51,930 nt of DNA from an uncultured Alphaproteobacteria bacterium. GTDB taxonomy: Bacteria > Pseudomonadota > Alphaproteobacteria > HIMB59. Made by a program: the position numbers and the translations under genes. The DNA lies in the NCBI GenBank assembly GCA_902521155.1, contig CABYQR010000006.1, positions 1 through 51,930 on the forward strand, written 5' to 3'. A model generated the notes under the pieces. That model saw nothing but the letters and a program-made list of their open reading frames with translations, did not search any database and was not told the DNA's origin. This document shows, piece by piece, positions 34,820 to 43,437 of this stretch; the first letter of the stretch is position 1; every line of letters begins with the position of its first letter.

Positions 34820-35419
34820 TTGATCGATACTGCTCTTATCCTTGCATTAATTTCCTACTATACAGTTATGTTTATTACACCAGGTCCAAATAATACTATG
34901 CTCACAATTTCTGGAATCAAATTTGGATTCAAAAAAACAATCCCTCATATATTTGGAATCTCTATTGGACATGCCATCCAAATTTCAATTATTTGTTTAG
35001 GATTTGGCATAATCTTTAAACAATATCCTTTAATTCAAGTATATCTAAAGTGGGTTTGTCTTATTTACTTATTTTATTTAGCCTGTAAAATGATTGGATC
35101 TATAAAAAATCATGAAGTCAATAGTGGTAAGCCCTTGAAGTTTATAGAAGCATCAATGTTCCAGTGGGTTAATCCCAAGGCTTGGACAATAGCAATTACA
35201 GTATCAACTGCTTTTTATCCTAGTGAAGAAAATTATATTTTAGCTTTTTTATTTCTTGCCTCTTTTGCAACTTTAATAAACTTACCATGTATAAGTTTAT
35301 GGGCTTTATTTGGAGCTTCCATTAGAAAATTTATTGACAATCATGTAATTAAAAAAGCTATTGAGTATTTTTTTGCACTCCTCCTTGTTATTACAGGTAT
35401 CTATCTAGCTTTAAATTAG
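34820..35419 (+). CDS. LysE/RhtB family exporter
   Basis: The 199-residue protein has about six hydrophobic segments typical of LysE/RhtB amino acid exporters. The N-terminal signature PGPNNTML is at 21-28, followed by SGIKFGFKKTIPHIFGI. The central FQWVNPKAW is also typical. The start is TTG, four bases after the gpmA stop, as no ATG comes before the first membrane helix. The substrate is not readable, but the adjacent lysine-linked saccharopine dehydrogenases suggest lysine or another basic amino acid. It overlaps the convergent gene by 9 bases. Confidence 0.87.
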   Translation: MIDTALILALISYYTVMFITPGPNNTMLTISGIKFGFKKTIPHIFGISIGHAIQISIICLGFGIIFKQYPLIQVYLKWVCLIYLFYLACKMIGSIKNHEVNSGKPLKFIEASMFQWVNPKAWTIAITVSTAFYPSEENYILAFLFLASFATLINLPCISLWALFGASIRKFIDNHVIKKAIEYFFALLLVITGIYLALN

Positions 35420-36520
35420 GCAATTAAGCAAATTTAAATATCGAAAGTTTAGATATCCTTTTTTTGAAACATAATATTCCTCAATAGTATCTTCATTGAG
35501 TGATTTTAGAATTTTAGGTAATACAACCTTCAGCTTTCTACTAAAGTGCTTTGACGCTTCTAAGGGAAGACCACTTGGGAGGTTATCAACAGCCATTATT
35601 TCCATATTTTTGTATCTATAATAGGGTGATGCTAAACTGGTACTCTTAACTGTTGTTGGAACTGAACCATTAATATCGCAAGTAATATCCCCTATAATTT
35701 TAAAAAATCCCTTATTAACATTCTTTTTACTAAATAATTTAGGAAATCTATTATCCCAATAATGGCAAGCTAAATAAATATCATAGCCTTCAATATGTTT
35801 AGTAAATTGTGATTCATATTTACCTTTTCCTTTCATTAAATCATTAAGATTAAATCTCCCATCCACACGCTTATAATATTGACTAGGCGATAAGACTTTA
35901 AAATGCAGATTATTTCTATTGGGTTTTTTTTTAGAGAGAATTCCTATTTTTTTTAAAAAAAATTGAGCACCCTCTGATACTAAACCATCTCCAGTTATGA
36001 GAATTTTTAAATCTTGTAAATCAACATTTTGAAAATTTTTAATTAAATCATCAGTAATGTAATTTTTTTTTTGCATTTCTTTCAATTTTAAAAATCTAGA
36101 TAAAGTTAGATAAGCTCCCATGACGCCAGCATACCATCCAAAGCCTAACTGTCTTTTACCCTCTTTATTTTTAAGTAATTCATAATCAATTAAGGAACAA
36201 TTCCCTTTCAAAATTTTTTTTAATAAGGGCATATTATTAACTTGTCCCTTAATTGTATGAGAAAACATCATATAATTTTGATTTGATTTTATTTTACTTA
36301 AAGAAACTTCCTTTATAGATAAATAAAGATCTACTTTTTGATTAGTATACTTTTCACAACCAACTTTATAATACTCATGATCGTTAATAATTCTTTGTTT
36401 TGAAGGCTCAATTAGGAAATGTAATTTTGGAAAACTTTTCTTTAAAAATAATATATCTTTAGGTACCAAAGGTGTTCGTAATTCATTTATTTTTGACTCT
36501 TTAAGAATAGAAACAATCAT
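35411..36520 (-). CDS. Saccharopine dehydrogenase, NAD+, L-lysine-forming (LYS1 type)
   Basis: The 369-residue protein belongs to the alanine dehydrogenase/transhydrogenase-like fold. The N-terminal KESKINELRTPLVP at 7-20 and FSHTIKGQ at 86-93 match LYS1-type enzymes, and GDGLVSEGA at 177-185 is the NAD-binding loop. The enzyme interconverts saccharopine with lysine and 2-oxoglutarate. It is translationally coupled (ATGA overlap) to the reductase-type saccharopine dehydrogenase upstream. Together they would cycle between lysine and aminoadipate semialdehyde. Direction, whether lysine breakdown or synthesis, is not set by sequence; breakdown is the common role in alphaproteobacteria. Confidence 0.85.
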   Translation of the reverse strand: MIVSILKESKINELRTPLVPKDILFLKKSFPKLHFLIEPSKQRIINDHEYYKVGCEKYTNQKVDLYLSIKEVSLSKIKSNQNYMMFSHTIKGQVNNMPLLKKILKGNCSLIDYELLKNKEGKRQLGFGWYAGVMGAYLTLSRFLKLKEMQKKNYITDDLIKNFQNVDLQDLKILITGDGLVSEGAQFFLKKIGILSKKKPNRNNLHFKVLSPSQYYKRVDGRFNLNDLMKGKGKYESQFTKHIEGYDIYLACHYWDNRFPKLFSKKNVNKGFFKIIGDITCDINGSVPTTVKSTSLASPYYRYKNMEIMAVDNLPSGLPLEASKHFSRKLKVVLPKILKSLNEDTIEEYYVSKKGYLNFRYLNLLNCLI

Positions 36521-37632
36521 AACTCTTTTATAGATACACCTAACTCTTCTAAATTATTTAAAATGGATGATACATTTTCATTATCATGAAAAATTCTATG
36601 TATACCTATTAACAAGTCAGTATTCATAATCCTCTCTATAGTTGATGCTACTGTATAAGAAACGCATTGAGCCATTGATGAATTTTGAATATTCCTAGAC
36701 TCATCAATATACATAGTTTTATCAAATATTATTTTTTGATTTTGATCTTTAGCTATTAAACTAACATATAGTAAAACTCTATCTCTCTCATTTATACTGT
36801 ATTGATTCTTCTCCCAAAGCTGAGAACTTAATTCCTCAAAGTCACTATTCTCATCTATTTTTTTAAAAATTTGTTCCCATGCTTTAGTCCAACCTTTCAG
36901 CCTAATCGTTCCTCTCTCAAAGCTTTCGATCACTGAATCATATTCATTTAACTTATATTCTTTTAAATAGGGGAAGGAGTTTCTATTTGGATAAATTTCA
37001 AATTCTTCATCTAAAAAATCTATATTGGAAGTAGATTGATAAGGTTTAGGAGAAGTTTCTTTCTTAAAATCTTTGATGTATTTTGCAGGAGTTTTTAATG
37101 CTTTTAAGACTCCAATAGGAGACCAGCTAAATTTATATTTAAATTCATTAGAAATTAAAGGAAAACCTCCACACATACTTTTAAATTTAATTGAAGATAC
37201 AATTTTATTTCTTGAATCAATTTTAAAATCATTAATAATTTTATGTGCTAGCAAATGATCCATACCAGGGTCAAGCCCCGTTTCACACATAAAAATATTT
37301 TTGTTTTCAATGAATTGATTATGAAATTCTTCATATTTAACGTCATAGTAGCTAGATGTTAACAGGTGGCATTTTTTTTGGACTGCAATCTTTGCAATTT
37401 CAATATGATTTGAAGCTGGAAGCATGGAAACAATGAGATCATTTGTATTTAATTCGTTTCTTAAATCATTTAAATCAAGTTTTCGAACTTTAATTTTGTT
37501 TGATAATAATCGTGATGCCTTTTCAGGTGTTCTATTCCAAACTTCTAATTTATAGCCCTTATTAGACAAATATAAGATACCAGGTGGTGAAGATAAGCCC
37601 ACTCCAAGCCAATGTATTTTTTTTACATTCAT
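36517..37632 (-). CDS. Saccharopine dehydrogenase, L-glutamate-forming (LYS9 type)
   Basis: The 371-residue protein has an N-terminal NAD(P) loop (LGVGLSSPPG near 9-18), GLDPGMDHLLAH at 119-130, CGGFP at 154-158 and KFSWSPIGVL near 167-176, all typical of LYS9-type saccharopine reductase. It converts saccharopine to aminoadipate semialdehyde and glutamate. Carboxynorspermidine dehydrogenase belongs to the same superfamily and polyamine genes are next door, but the CGG and KFSWSP motifs and the LYS1-type partner favour saccharopine. Its start is 49 bases from the divergent aguA. Confidence 0.85.
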   Translation of the reverse strand: MNVKKIHWLGVGLSSPPGILYLSNKGYKLEVWNRTPEKASRLLSNKIKVRKLDLNDLRNELNTNDLIVSMLPASNHIEIAKIAVQKKCHLLTSSYYDVKYEEFHNQFIENKNIFMCETGLDPGMDHLLAHKIINDFKIDSRNKIVSSIKFKSMCGGFPLISNEFKYKFSWSPIGVLKALKTPAKYIKDFKKETSPKPYQSTSNIDFLDEEFEIYPNRNSFPYLKEYKLNEYDSVIESFERGTIRLKGWTKAWEQIFKKIDENSDFEELSSQLWEKNQYSINERDRVLLYVSLIAKDQNQKIIFDKTMYIDESRNIQNSSMAQCVSYTVASTIERIMNTDLLIGIHRIFHDNENVSSILNNLEELGVSIKEL

Positions 37633-37681
37633 AAATATAAACTTTAAAATATATAGAAAGAAATTTATAGGTATTTATTAG

Positions 37682-38665
37682 ATGAAATTAATTCCAGAGT
37701 GGAAAGATCATAGTTACTGTTTAATAGCTTGGCCATGTAATTTAGATTTATATGGTTCTCAAATCAACAAAGCTAAAATTGAAATTGCTAATCTAGCTAA
37801 TCAAATCTCAGAAGAAGAAAAAGTAAATATGTATTGTAATTCAGCTGATTACAGGGAGTGCACAACTCTTATTTCAAATAAGAGTATTTCTATCATAGAG
37901 ACTAAGCTTGATGATTCTTGGATGAGAGATATAGCGCCCATCTTTTATAAAGAAAAAAACTCTCTTAACGCTATTTCATTTAATTTCAATGGATATGGTA
38001 AATATCCAGAATTTAAGAATGATAATAAAGTTTCAGAATTTATTTGCTCAAATTTAAATATTCCTTATTTCAAAAATAATTTAACTTTAGAAGGTGGTGC
38101 TATAACTTATGATGATAAGGGTAATTTATTTACCACAGAGAGTGTCCTTTTAAATCCCAATAGAAAAAATGAATCAAAAACAAATATAGAGGATCAATTA
38201 CTAAAATTATTTGATTTAAATAAAATAATATGGATACCTGAAGGTCTTCAAGGTGACGATACGGATGGCCATATTGATAATATATTTTGCCCTATAGGAA
38301 ATGATAAATATTTGCTTGCTTATACCAATCAAAATGAAACAAGAGATTTTAATGTCTTAGACAAATCTAAAAAAATTTTAGAAGATGAGCTTATATTTCA
38401 AAGCCCTAAAAACCAGATTATACAAATACCATTACCTTCAGAGATTTATATTAATCAAAAAAAGATTATTGCTTCCTATATCAATTTTTATTTTACTAAA
38501 AATTCTATTTTTGTCCCTAAATTTAATGTCAAAGAAGATGATGAAGTATATGATATTTTTCAATCAGTATTTATTGATAAAAAAATTAAAATGGTGGAAA
38601 CTAGTCATATTAATTATGGAGGGGGTAATATTCACTGTATTACCATGAATATCCCAAAAATATGA
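37682..38665 (+). CDS. aguA: Agmatine deiminase
   Basis: The enzyme hydrolyses agmatine to N-carbamoylputrescine and ammonia. It is in the peptidyl-arginine deiminase family, with DDSWMRDIAP at 77-86, LEGGA at 136-140, GDDTDGHIDN at 191-200, and the catalytic cysteine Cys319 in GGGNIHC close to the end. The 327 residues are slightly short of the usual 360 or so. The ATGA overlap with the following amidase gives a two-step agmatine-to-putrescine unit. A compact divergent promoter zone of 49 bases separates it from the saccharopine genes. Confidence 0.94.
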   Translation: MKLIPEWKDHSYCLIAWPCNLDLYGSQINKAKIEIANLANQISEEEKVNMYCNSADYRECTTLISNKSISIIETKLDDSWMRDIAPIFYKEKNSLNAISFNFNGYGKYPEFKNDNKVSEFICSNLNIPYFKNNLTLEGGAITYDDKGNLFTTESVLLNPNRKNESKTNIEDQLLKLFDLNKIIWIPEGLQGDDTDGHIDNIFCPIGNDKYLLAYTNQNETRDFNVLDKSKKILEDELIFQSPKNQIIQIPLPSEIYINQKKIIASYINFYFTKNSIFVPKFNVKEDDEVYDIFQSVFIDKKIKMVETSHINYGGGNIHCITMNIPKI

Positions 38666-39519
38666 AAATTAAAGTAACTGCCACTCAATTTAAATCTATT
38701 AAAGGCGACAAAGAGGCTAATATTAACAAAGCTTTATACTTATCAAATTTAGCTGTTTCTCAAAAAACAAATATAATCTTATTACAAGAATTATTTCAAA
38801 CAGAATATTTTTGTTCTACTAAAAATTTAAAATTTTTTGATTATGCAATTTCATTTCCAGACAATAGAATTTTTGAAACCTTTTCTAACTTTTGTAAAAA
38901 TTACAAAATAGTTATGCCAATTAGTTTTTTTGAAAAACATGAAAATAATTACTTTAATTCATTAGTTGTTATTAATAGTAAAGGAGAGATTAGTGATGTA
39001 TATCGTAAATCTCATATCCCTGAGGGTCCGGGTTATAATGAAAAGTTTTATTTCACCCCAGGCAATACTGGTTTTAAGGTATTTGAAACAGTGTATGGGA
39101 AAATCGGATGTGGTATCTGTTGGGATCAATGGTTTCCAGAATGCGCTAGGACGATGACACTTATGGGAGCAGATGTTTTGCTTTATCCAACTGCCATAGG
39201 TTCTGAACCCCAAGATCCCTTAATCAAATCTAAGCTTCATTGGCAAAATGTTATGATCGGCCATTCTGCTGCCAATCAAATTCCTGTAATTGCATCTAAT
39301 AGAATAGGTGAGGAAATAGAGGAAGATGTAACATTAAGTTTTTATGGAGGATCCTTTATTACCGACCACCTAGGAAATATTACTAAAGAGATGGATGGTA
39401 AGACGGAAGGAGTGATCACTAATGAATTTGATTTAGATTTAATTAAACAATACCGCCAATCATGGGGAAATTTTAGAGATCGTCGCCCAGATCTTTATAA
39501 AAAAATCTGTGATTTTTAG
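38662..39519 (+). CDS. aguB: N-carbamoylputrescine amidase
   Basis: The nitrilase-fold enzyme splits N-carbamoylputrescine to putrescine, CO2 and ammonia. The Glu-Lys-Cys triad is visible: Glu43 in LQELFQTEYF, Lys116 in YRKSHIPEGPGYNEKFYF and Cys153 in GCGICWDQWFPE. The PEGPGYNEKFYFTPG run is typical of AguB rather than of other nitrilases. The 285-residue length is normal. It overlaps aguA by 4 bases and lies 53 bases before the binding protein gene, which has its own strong ribosome binding site. Confidence 0.95.
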   Translation: MKIKVTATQFKSIKGDKEANINKALYLSNLAVSQKTNIILLQELFQTEYFCSTKNLKFFDYAISFPDNRIFETFSNFCKNYKIVMPISFFEKHENNYFNSLVVINSKGEISDVYRKSHIPEGPGYNEKFYFTPGNTGFKVFETVYGKIGCGICWDQWFPECARTMTLMGADVLLYPTAIGSEPQDPLIKSKLHWQNVMIGHSAANQIPVIASNRIGEEIEEDVTLSFYGGSFITDHLGNITKEMDGKTEGVITNEFDLDLIKQYRQSWGNFRDRRPDLYKKICDF

Positions 39520-39572
39520 CTAAAATTAGCATAAAATCTTAAATTGGAATTAAAATGTAGAGGAGAGGTTCT

Positions 39573-40640
39573 ATGAAAAAATTTTTGATTACTCTCATTG
39601 CTTTAGCACTACCACTTAGTTTAAGTGCTAAAGAAGAGTTATTTATTTACAATTGGTCAGACTATATTGCAGAAGACACTATAGCTAATTTTGAAGAGGA
39701 AACAGGTATAGATGTTACTTATGATGTCTTCGATTCAAATGAAGTTTTAGAGGCAAAACTTTTAGCTGGAGGAAGTGGATATGATCTAGTTGTTCCTTCA
39801 GGATCTTTTATGGAAAATCAAATTAAAGCTGGTGTCTTTCAAAAATTAGATAAAAGCAAACTACCTGGTCTTGCAAACTTAGATCCAAGTGTACTCCAAA
39901 AAACTGATGCCCATGATCCTGGTGGAGACTATTCTGTAAACTATATGTACGGTACTACTGGAATCGGCTACAATGTAGCAGCTGTTGAAGAAAGAGGGGG
40001 AGATGTTGAGTCCTGGGATATAATTTTTAATCCTTCAGAGATAGCTAAGTATGCTGATTGCGGAGTTGCTATGTTAGATGCTCCAAGTGAAATAGTTGAA
40101 ATTGCCTTAAACTATTTAGGCCATGATCCTAACACTGAAAATACAAAAGCTAACCAAGAGGCACTTGAGTTATTAAAGCAAATTAGACCATTTATTAAAT
40201 ACTTTGATTCATCTCAGTATATTGATGATCTAGCAAATGGAGAAATCTGCTTGGCTATCGGATGGTCGGGAGATGTATTTATTGCAGCCTATGAAGAAAT
40301 TGAGGAAGTATGGTACTCAATTCCAAATGAAGGAACTGTGATATGGTTTGATATGATGGGAATTCCTGCTGACGCTAAGAATGTAGAGAATGCTCATAAA
40401 TTTATTGACTATGTTTTAAGACCTGAGGTTGTTGCTGAGATTACCAATTATGTTTGGTACTCTAATCCAAACTTGGTAGCCAATACTACAGAAGGTTTAA
40501 TTGATCCTGAGATACTTGAGGATCCAGCTATTTATCCAACAGAAGAGACACTAACAATGCTTTTTGCTGATACAGCTGACTCACCTCAAAAATCTAGAAT
40601 CTCTTCTAGAATATTTAATAGCTTTAAAGCTGCTCAATAA
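39573..40640 (+). CDS. potF: Polyamine ABC transporter substrate-binding protein (PotD/PotF type)
   Basis: The 355-residue protein begins with a signal peptide (MKKFLITLIALALPLSLSA) and then ELFIYNWSDYIAEDTIANFEEETG, the standard start of periplasmic PotD/PotF proteins. YDLVVPSGSFMENQI, MYGTTGIGYN and a later IGWSGDVF match family positions. The ribosome binding site GAGGAGAGG lies just upstream. A strong terminator follows, separating this gene from the ATPase and permease genes, which lets the binding protein be made in excess. Substrate is probably putrescine or spermidine; the sequence does not decide between PotD and PotF. Confidence 0.92.
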   Translation: MKKFLITLIALALPLSLSAKEELFIYNWSDYIAEDTIANFEEETGIDVTYDVFDSNEVLEAKLLAGGSGYDLVVPSGSFMENQIKAGVFQKLDKSKLPGLANLDPSVLQKTDAHDPGGDYSVNYMYGTTGIGYNVAAVEERGGDVESWDIIFNPSEIAKYADCGVAMLDAPSEIVEIALNYLGHDPNTENTKANQEALELLKQIRPFIKYFDSSQYIDDLANGEICLAIGWSGDVFIAAYEEIEEVWYSIPNEGTVIWFDMMGIPADAKNVENAHKFIDYVLRPEVVAEITNYVWYSNPNLVANTTEGLIDPEILEDPAIYPTEETLTMLFADTADSPQKSRISSRIFNSFKAAQ

Positions 40641-40652
40641 AGCTCATTTTTG

Positions 40653-40697
40653 AAAAGCACAACTTAATTTATTAGGTTGTGCTTTTTGTTTTTTAAA
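40653..40697 (+). terminator. Rho-independent terminator after the potF-type gene
   Basis: AAAAGCACAAC (40653-40663) pairs with GTTGTGCTTTT (40676-40686) in a perfect 11-bp stem with a 12-base AT loop, followed by T-rich sequence ending at about 40697. It lies 12 bases after the binding protein stop, before the ATPase start at 40700. It is the clearest terminator in the window and probably reduces expression of the transporter core relative to the binding protein. Confidence 0.85.
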
Positions 40698-40699
40698 CC

Positions 40700-41761
40700 A
40701 TGTCTAATTCTTTTCTTGAAATAAAAGGTGTATCTAAAAAATTTGGAAATATTGTAGCTTTAGATAACATCAATTTAGATATTTCTAAATCTGAGCTTTT
40801 TAGCTTATTAGGTTCATCTGGATGTGGAAAATCAACTCTTTTAAGAATTATTGCTGGGTTTGAAAAACCCGATAGTGGAAAAATTTTTTTAGATGGGGAA
40901 GATATAACATTATTACCTCCTTACCTTAGACCATTAAATATGATGTTTCAAAATTATGCTTTATTTCCTCATTTAAATGTAAAAAAAAATATTGAATTTG
41001 GCCTAAAGGAGGAAAGACATAACAACGACGAAATTAATTTAAGAGTTAAAGATATTATTTCTTTATTAGAATTAGATGGCTTAGAAAAAAGAAAAATCTT
41101 TGAGATTTCAGGGGGACAACAACAAAGAGTAGCTCTAGCAAGATGTTTAGTTAAAAAACCTAAATTATTGCTTTTAGATGAACCATTGGCTGCCTTAGAT
41201 AAAAAGTTACGTGTTCAAACTCAATTTGAACTTGTTAACTTACAATACAAATTAGGTATAACTTTTATTATTGTAACCCACGACCAAGAGGAAGCTATGT
41301 CACTATCTGATAGAATGGCAATTATGAAATCTGGTAAAGTTTTACAAACCGGAAATCCTGTCGAGGTCTATGAAAAGCCAATTAATGAATATGTAGCAAA
41401 TTTTATAGGTACAGCAAATATTTTTAATATCAAAGAAATATCCAAAAATTTTTTAATTGAAGAATTAAATATTAAAATTGATCTCCCTAAAAATGCTCAA
41501 ATGTTTCAAAAGTGTCTCATAAGACCAGAAAAAATCTCAATTAAAAAAATTAATTCTAATAATACCACCGAAAAGTGTACAGGAGTTGTCAAAGAAGTAG
41601 CCTACCTAGGTAGTTATACTAAATACTTAGTAGAGTCTAATAATTTTCAATTCTACTCGTTTATGCAAAATAGAGAAATATCAGAAAGATTAAAAATTAA
41701 GTGGGATGATCTTGTAGAATGCTCATGGAACAATGAGTCAATTTATTTTTTTAATGAATAA
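40700..41761 (+). CDS. potA: Polyamine ABC transporter ATP-binding protein (PotA/PotG type)
   Basis: The cytoplasmic ATPase has 353 residues. Walker A GSSGCGKST is at 38-46, the Q-loop is in MMFQNYALFPH, the signature ISGGQQQR at 136-143, Walker B LLLLDEP at 156-162, and the H-loop in VTHDQEEA. The C-terminal 100 residues form a TOBE-type domain, shared by PotA and PotG. It follows a terminator after the binding protein gene. The last codons hold ATGAATAA, in which the next gene starts. Confidence 0.95.
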   Translation: MSNSFLEIKGVSKKFGNIVALDNINLDISKSELFSLLGSSGCGKSTLLRIIAGFEKPDSGKIFLDGEDITLLPPYLRPLNMMFQNYALFPHLNVKKNIEFGLKEERHNNDEINLRVKDIISLLELDGLEKRKIFEISGGQQQRVALARCLVKKPKLLLLDEPLAALDKKLRVQTQFELVNLQYKLGITFIIVTHDQEEAMSLSDRMAIMKSGKVLQTGNPVEVYEKPINEYVANFIGTANIFNIKEISKNFLIEELNIKIDLPKNAQMFQKCLIRPEKISIKKINSNNTTEKCTGVVKEVAYLGSYTKYLVESNNFQFYSFMQNREISERLKIKWDDLVECSWNNESIYFFNE

Positions 41762-42647
41762 CTTTCTTCGAAAACAAAATTTTTGGTTTGTATTCACCCC
41801 TTATTTTTGGCTGGTATTATTTTTTTTTATACCACTAGCTTTAATTTTTAAAATATCCATATCTGTTTCTGAATGGGGAATGCCACCCTATAGAGATTTT
41901 ATTGATTTCTCCGATGGTGGTATAAAAATTAATTCTACTCTTAGTAACTATGCTTTTATTTTTTCAGACTCTTTCTACCTAAGATCTTTTTTAAATTCTC
42001 TATCTCTAGCTTTTACTTCAACATTAATATGCTTATTTATTGGATACCCGATTGCATTTTATGTAGCAAAATCAAAAGAAAATATCAGAAACCTCTTATT
42101 AATTTTATTGATAATTCCTTTTTGGACTTCTTTTCTTTTAAGGGTTTATGCTTGGAAGGTTATATTACAAGGATCGGGTATTATAAATGTAATACTAATG
42201 AAATTAGGCTTTATTAATGAACCAATTTCAATGCTTTATAATCACTATACTGTCATATTGGGCGTTGTTTATACTTATCTTCCCTTCATGATTTTGCCAC
42301 TTTATGGCTATCTAGTAAAATTTGATTTAAATTTAATTGATGCCTCTAATGATTTAGGAGCAAAGCCACTTAAGACATTTATTAGAGTCATTCTTCCTTT
42401 ATCCTTGCCAGGTATTATTGCTGGTAGCATGTTAGTCTTTATTCCTGTTGTAGGTGAATTTGTAATACCTGAATTACTAGGAGGCAGTGATAAATTATAT
42501 TTTGGTAAAATTATTTGGGATGAATTTTTTGTTAATAGGGATTGGCCTATAGCTAGTGCTTTAGCAATGTCTGGTATTCTTATATTGGTTATTCCAATAA
42601 TAATTTTTCAATTAATGTTTGCTAAGTACAATTTTAAAAATGAATAA
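41754..42647 (+). CDS. potB: Polyamine ABC transporter permease (PotB/PotH type)
   Basis: The inner-membrane permease has about six hydrophobic helices. I start it at the ATG at 41754 (297 residues), because the membrane protein starts just after, and the start codon lies in the ATGAATAA overlap of the ATPase gene; an ATG 21 bases upstream is possible. The EAA-type loop that docks the ATPase is NDLGAKPLKTFIRVILPLSLPGI, with the conserved Gly and the LPLSLPG end. The C-terminal part is typical for PotB/PotH. Confidence 0.9.
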   Translation: MNNFLRKQNFWFVFTPYFWLVLFFFIPLALIFKISISVSEWGMPPYRDFIDFSDGGIKINSTLSNYAFIFSDSFYLRSFLNSLSLAFTSTLICLFIGYPIAFYVAKSKENIRNLLLILLIIPFWTSFLLRVYAWKVILQGSGIINVILMKLGFINEPISMLYNHYTVILGVVYTYLPFMILPLYGYLVKFDLNLIDASNDLGAKPLKTFIRVILPLSLPGIIAGSMLVFIPVVGEFVIPELLGGSDKLYFGKIIWDEFFVNRDWPIASALAMSGILILVIPIIIFQLMFAKYNFKNE

Positions 42648-43437
42648 ATCACTTTTGAAAATAATTACCTTAGCTATTGGATTTATGTTTCTTTACTTCC
42701 CAATCTTAACTTTAATAGCTTATTCGTTTAATGAAAATAAAAGAGTAATGTTATGGAAGGGCTTTTCTTTAAAATGGTATGGAAAATTATTTCAAAATGA
42801 ACAAATTATCGAAGCATTTCTAATAAGTATTAAGGTTGCTTCACTTTCTGCTACCTTTGCCACTATCTTAGGAGTTATGATAGGATATTCTTTAACAAGA
42901 ATTTCTAAGATCCCAGCAAGACCCTTCTTTATTTTCCTCAGCTCCTCTCCTTTAGTTATGCCCGAGATCATTTTAGGATTATCACTTTTACTTTTTTTTA
43001 TTTCTTCTAATCATTTAATAGGTTTTCCTTCAAGCAAAGGTCAGTTAACTGTATTAATATCTCACATAACATTCTCAGTTGCTTTTGTAGCTATCATTAT
43101 ACAATCAAGGTTAAGTAGCTATGATAAAAACATTGAAGAAGCAGCTCAAGACCTAGGAACTCTCCCTAATAAAATTTTTTGGAAAATAACTGCCCCAGTA
43201 ATTCTCCCTTCTATAGTATCTGGTTGGCTTTTAGCTTTTACACTCTCACTTGACGATTTAGTAGTTGCAAGTTTTACTAATGGTCCCGGTGCAAATACTC
43301 TACCAATAGTGGTATTTTCAAAGGTGAGGTTAGGGTTAAGCCCAGAAGTAAATGCACTCTCTGCTATAATAATGTTAATAGTTATAATTGCTGCAGTATT
43401 TTATTATTTGATAAATAGATCAAACATTAAGAAGTAA
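42640..43437 (+). CDS. potC: Polyamine ABC transporter permease (PotC/PotI type)
   Basis: The second permease has 265 residues when started at the ATG at 42640, which lies in the same ATGAATAA string seen at the previous junction. It has six hydrophobic stretches and the EAA loop AAQDLGTLPNKIFWKITAPVILPSIVSGW. The motif SLDDLVVASFTNGPGANTLP matches the PotC/PotI end region. The 3' end overlaps the convergent puuA-like gene by 18 bases. Confidence 0.92.
   Translation: MNKSLLKIITLAIGFMFLYFPILTLIAYSFNENKRVMLWKGFSLKWYGKLFQNEQIIEAFLISIKVASLSATFATILGVMIGYSLTRISKIPARPFFIFLSSSPLVMPEIILGLSLLLFFISSNHLIGFPSSKGQLTVLISHITFSVAFVAIIIQSRLSSYDKNIEEAAQDLGTLPNKIFWKITAPVILPSIVSGWLLAFTLSLDDLVVASFTNGPGANTLPIVVFSKVRLGLSPEVNALSAIIMLIVIIAAVFYYLINRSNIKK

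Noticed and set aside
36517-37632. Carboxynorspermidine dehydrogenase as the identity of the LYS9-type gene
   Set aside because: The GLDPGMDH, CGGFP and KFSWSP motifs and coupling to a LYS1-type gene fit saccharopine reductase better.
38385-38648. An 87-codon plus-strand frame inside aguA
   Set aside because: It is a frame-shifted shadow of aguA, which has a full set of family motifs in its own frame.
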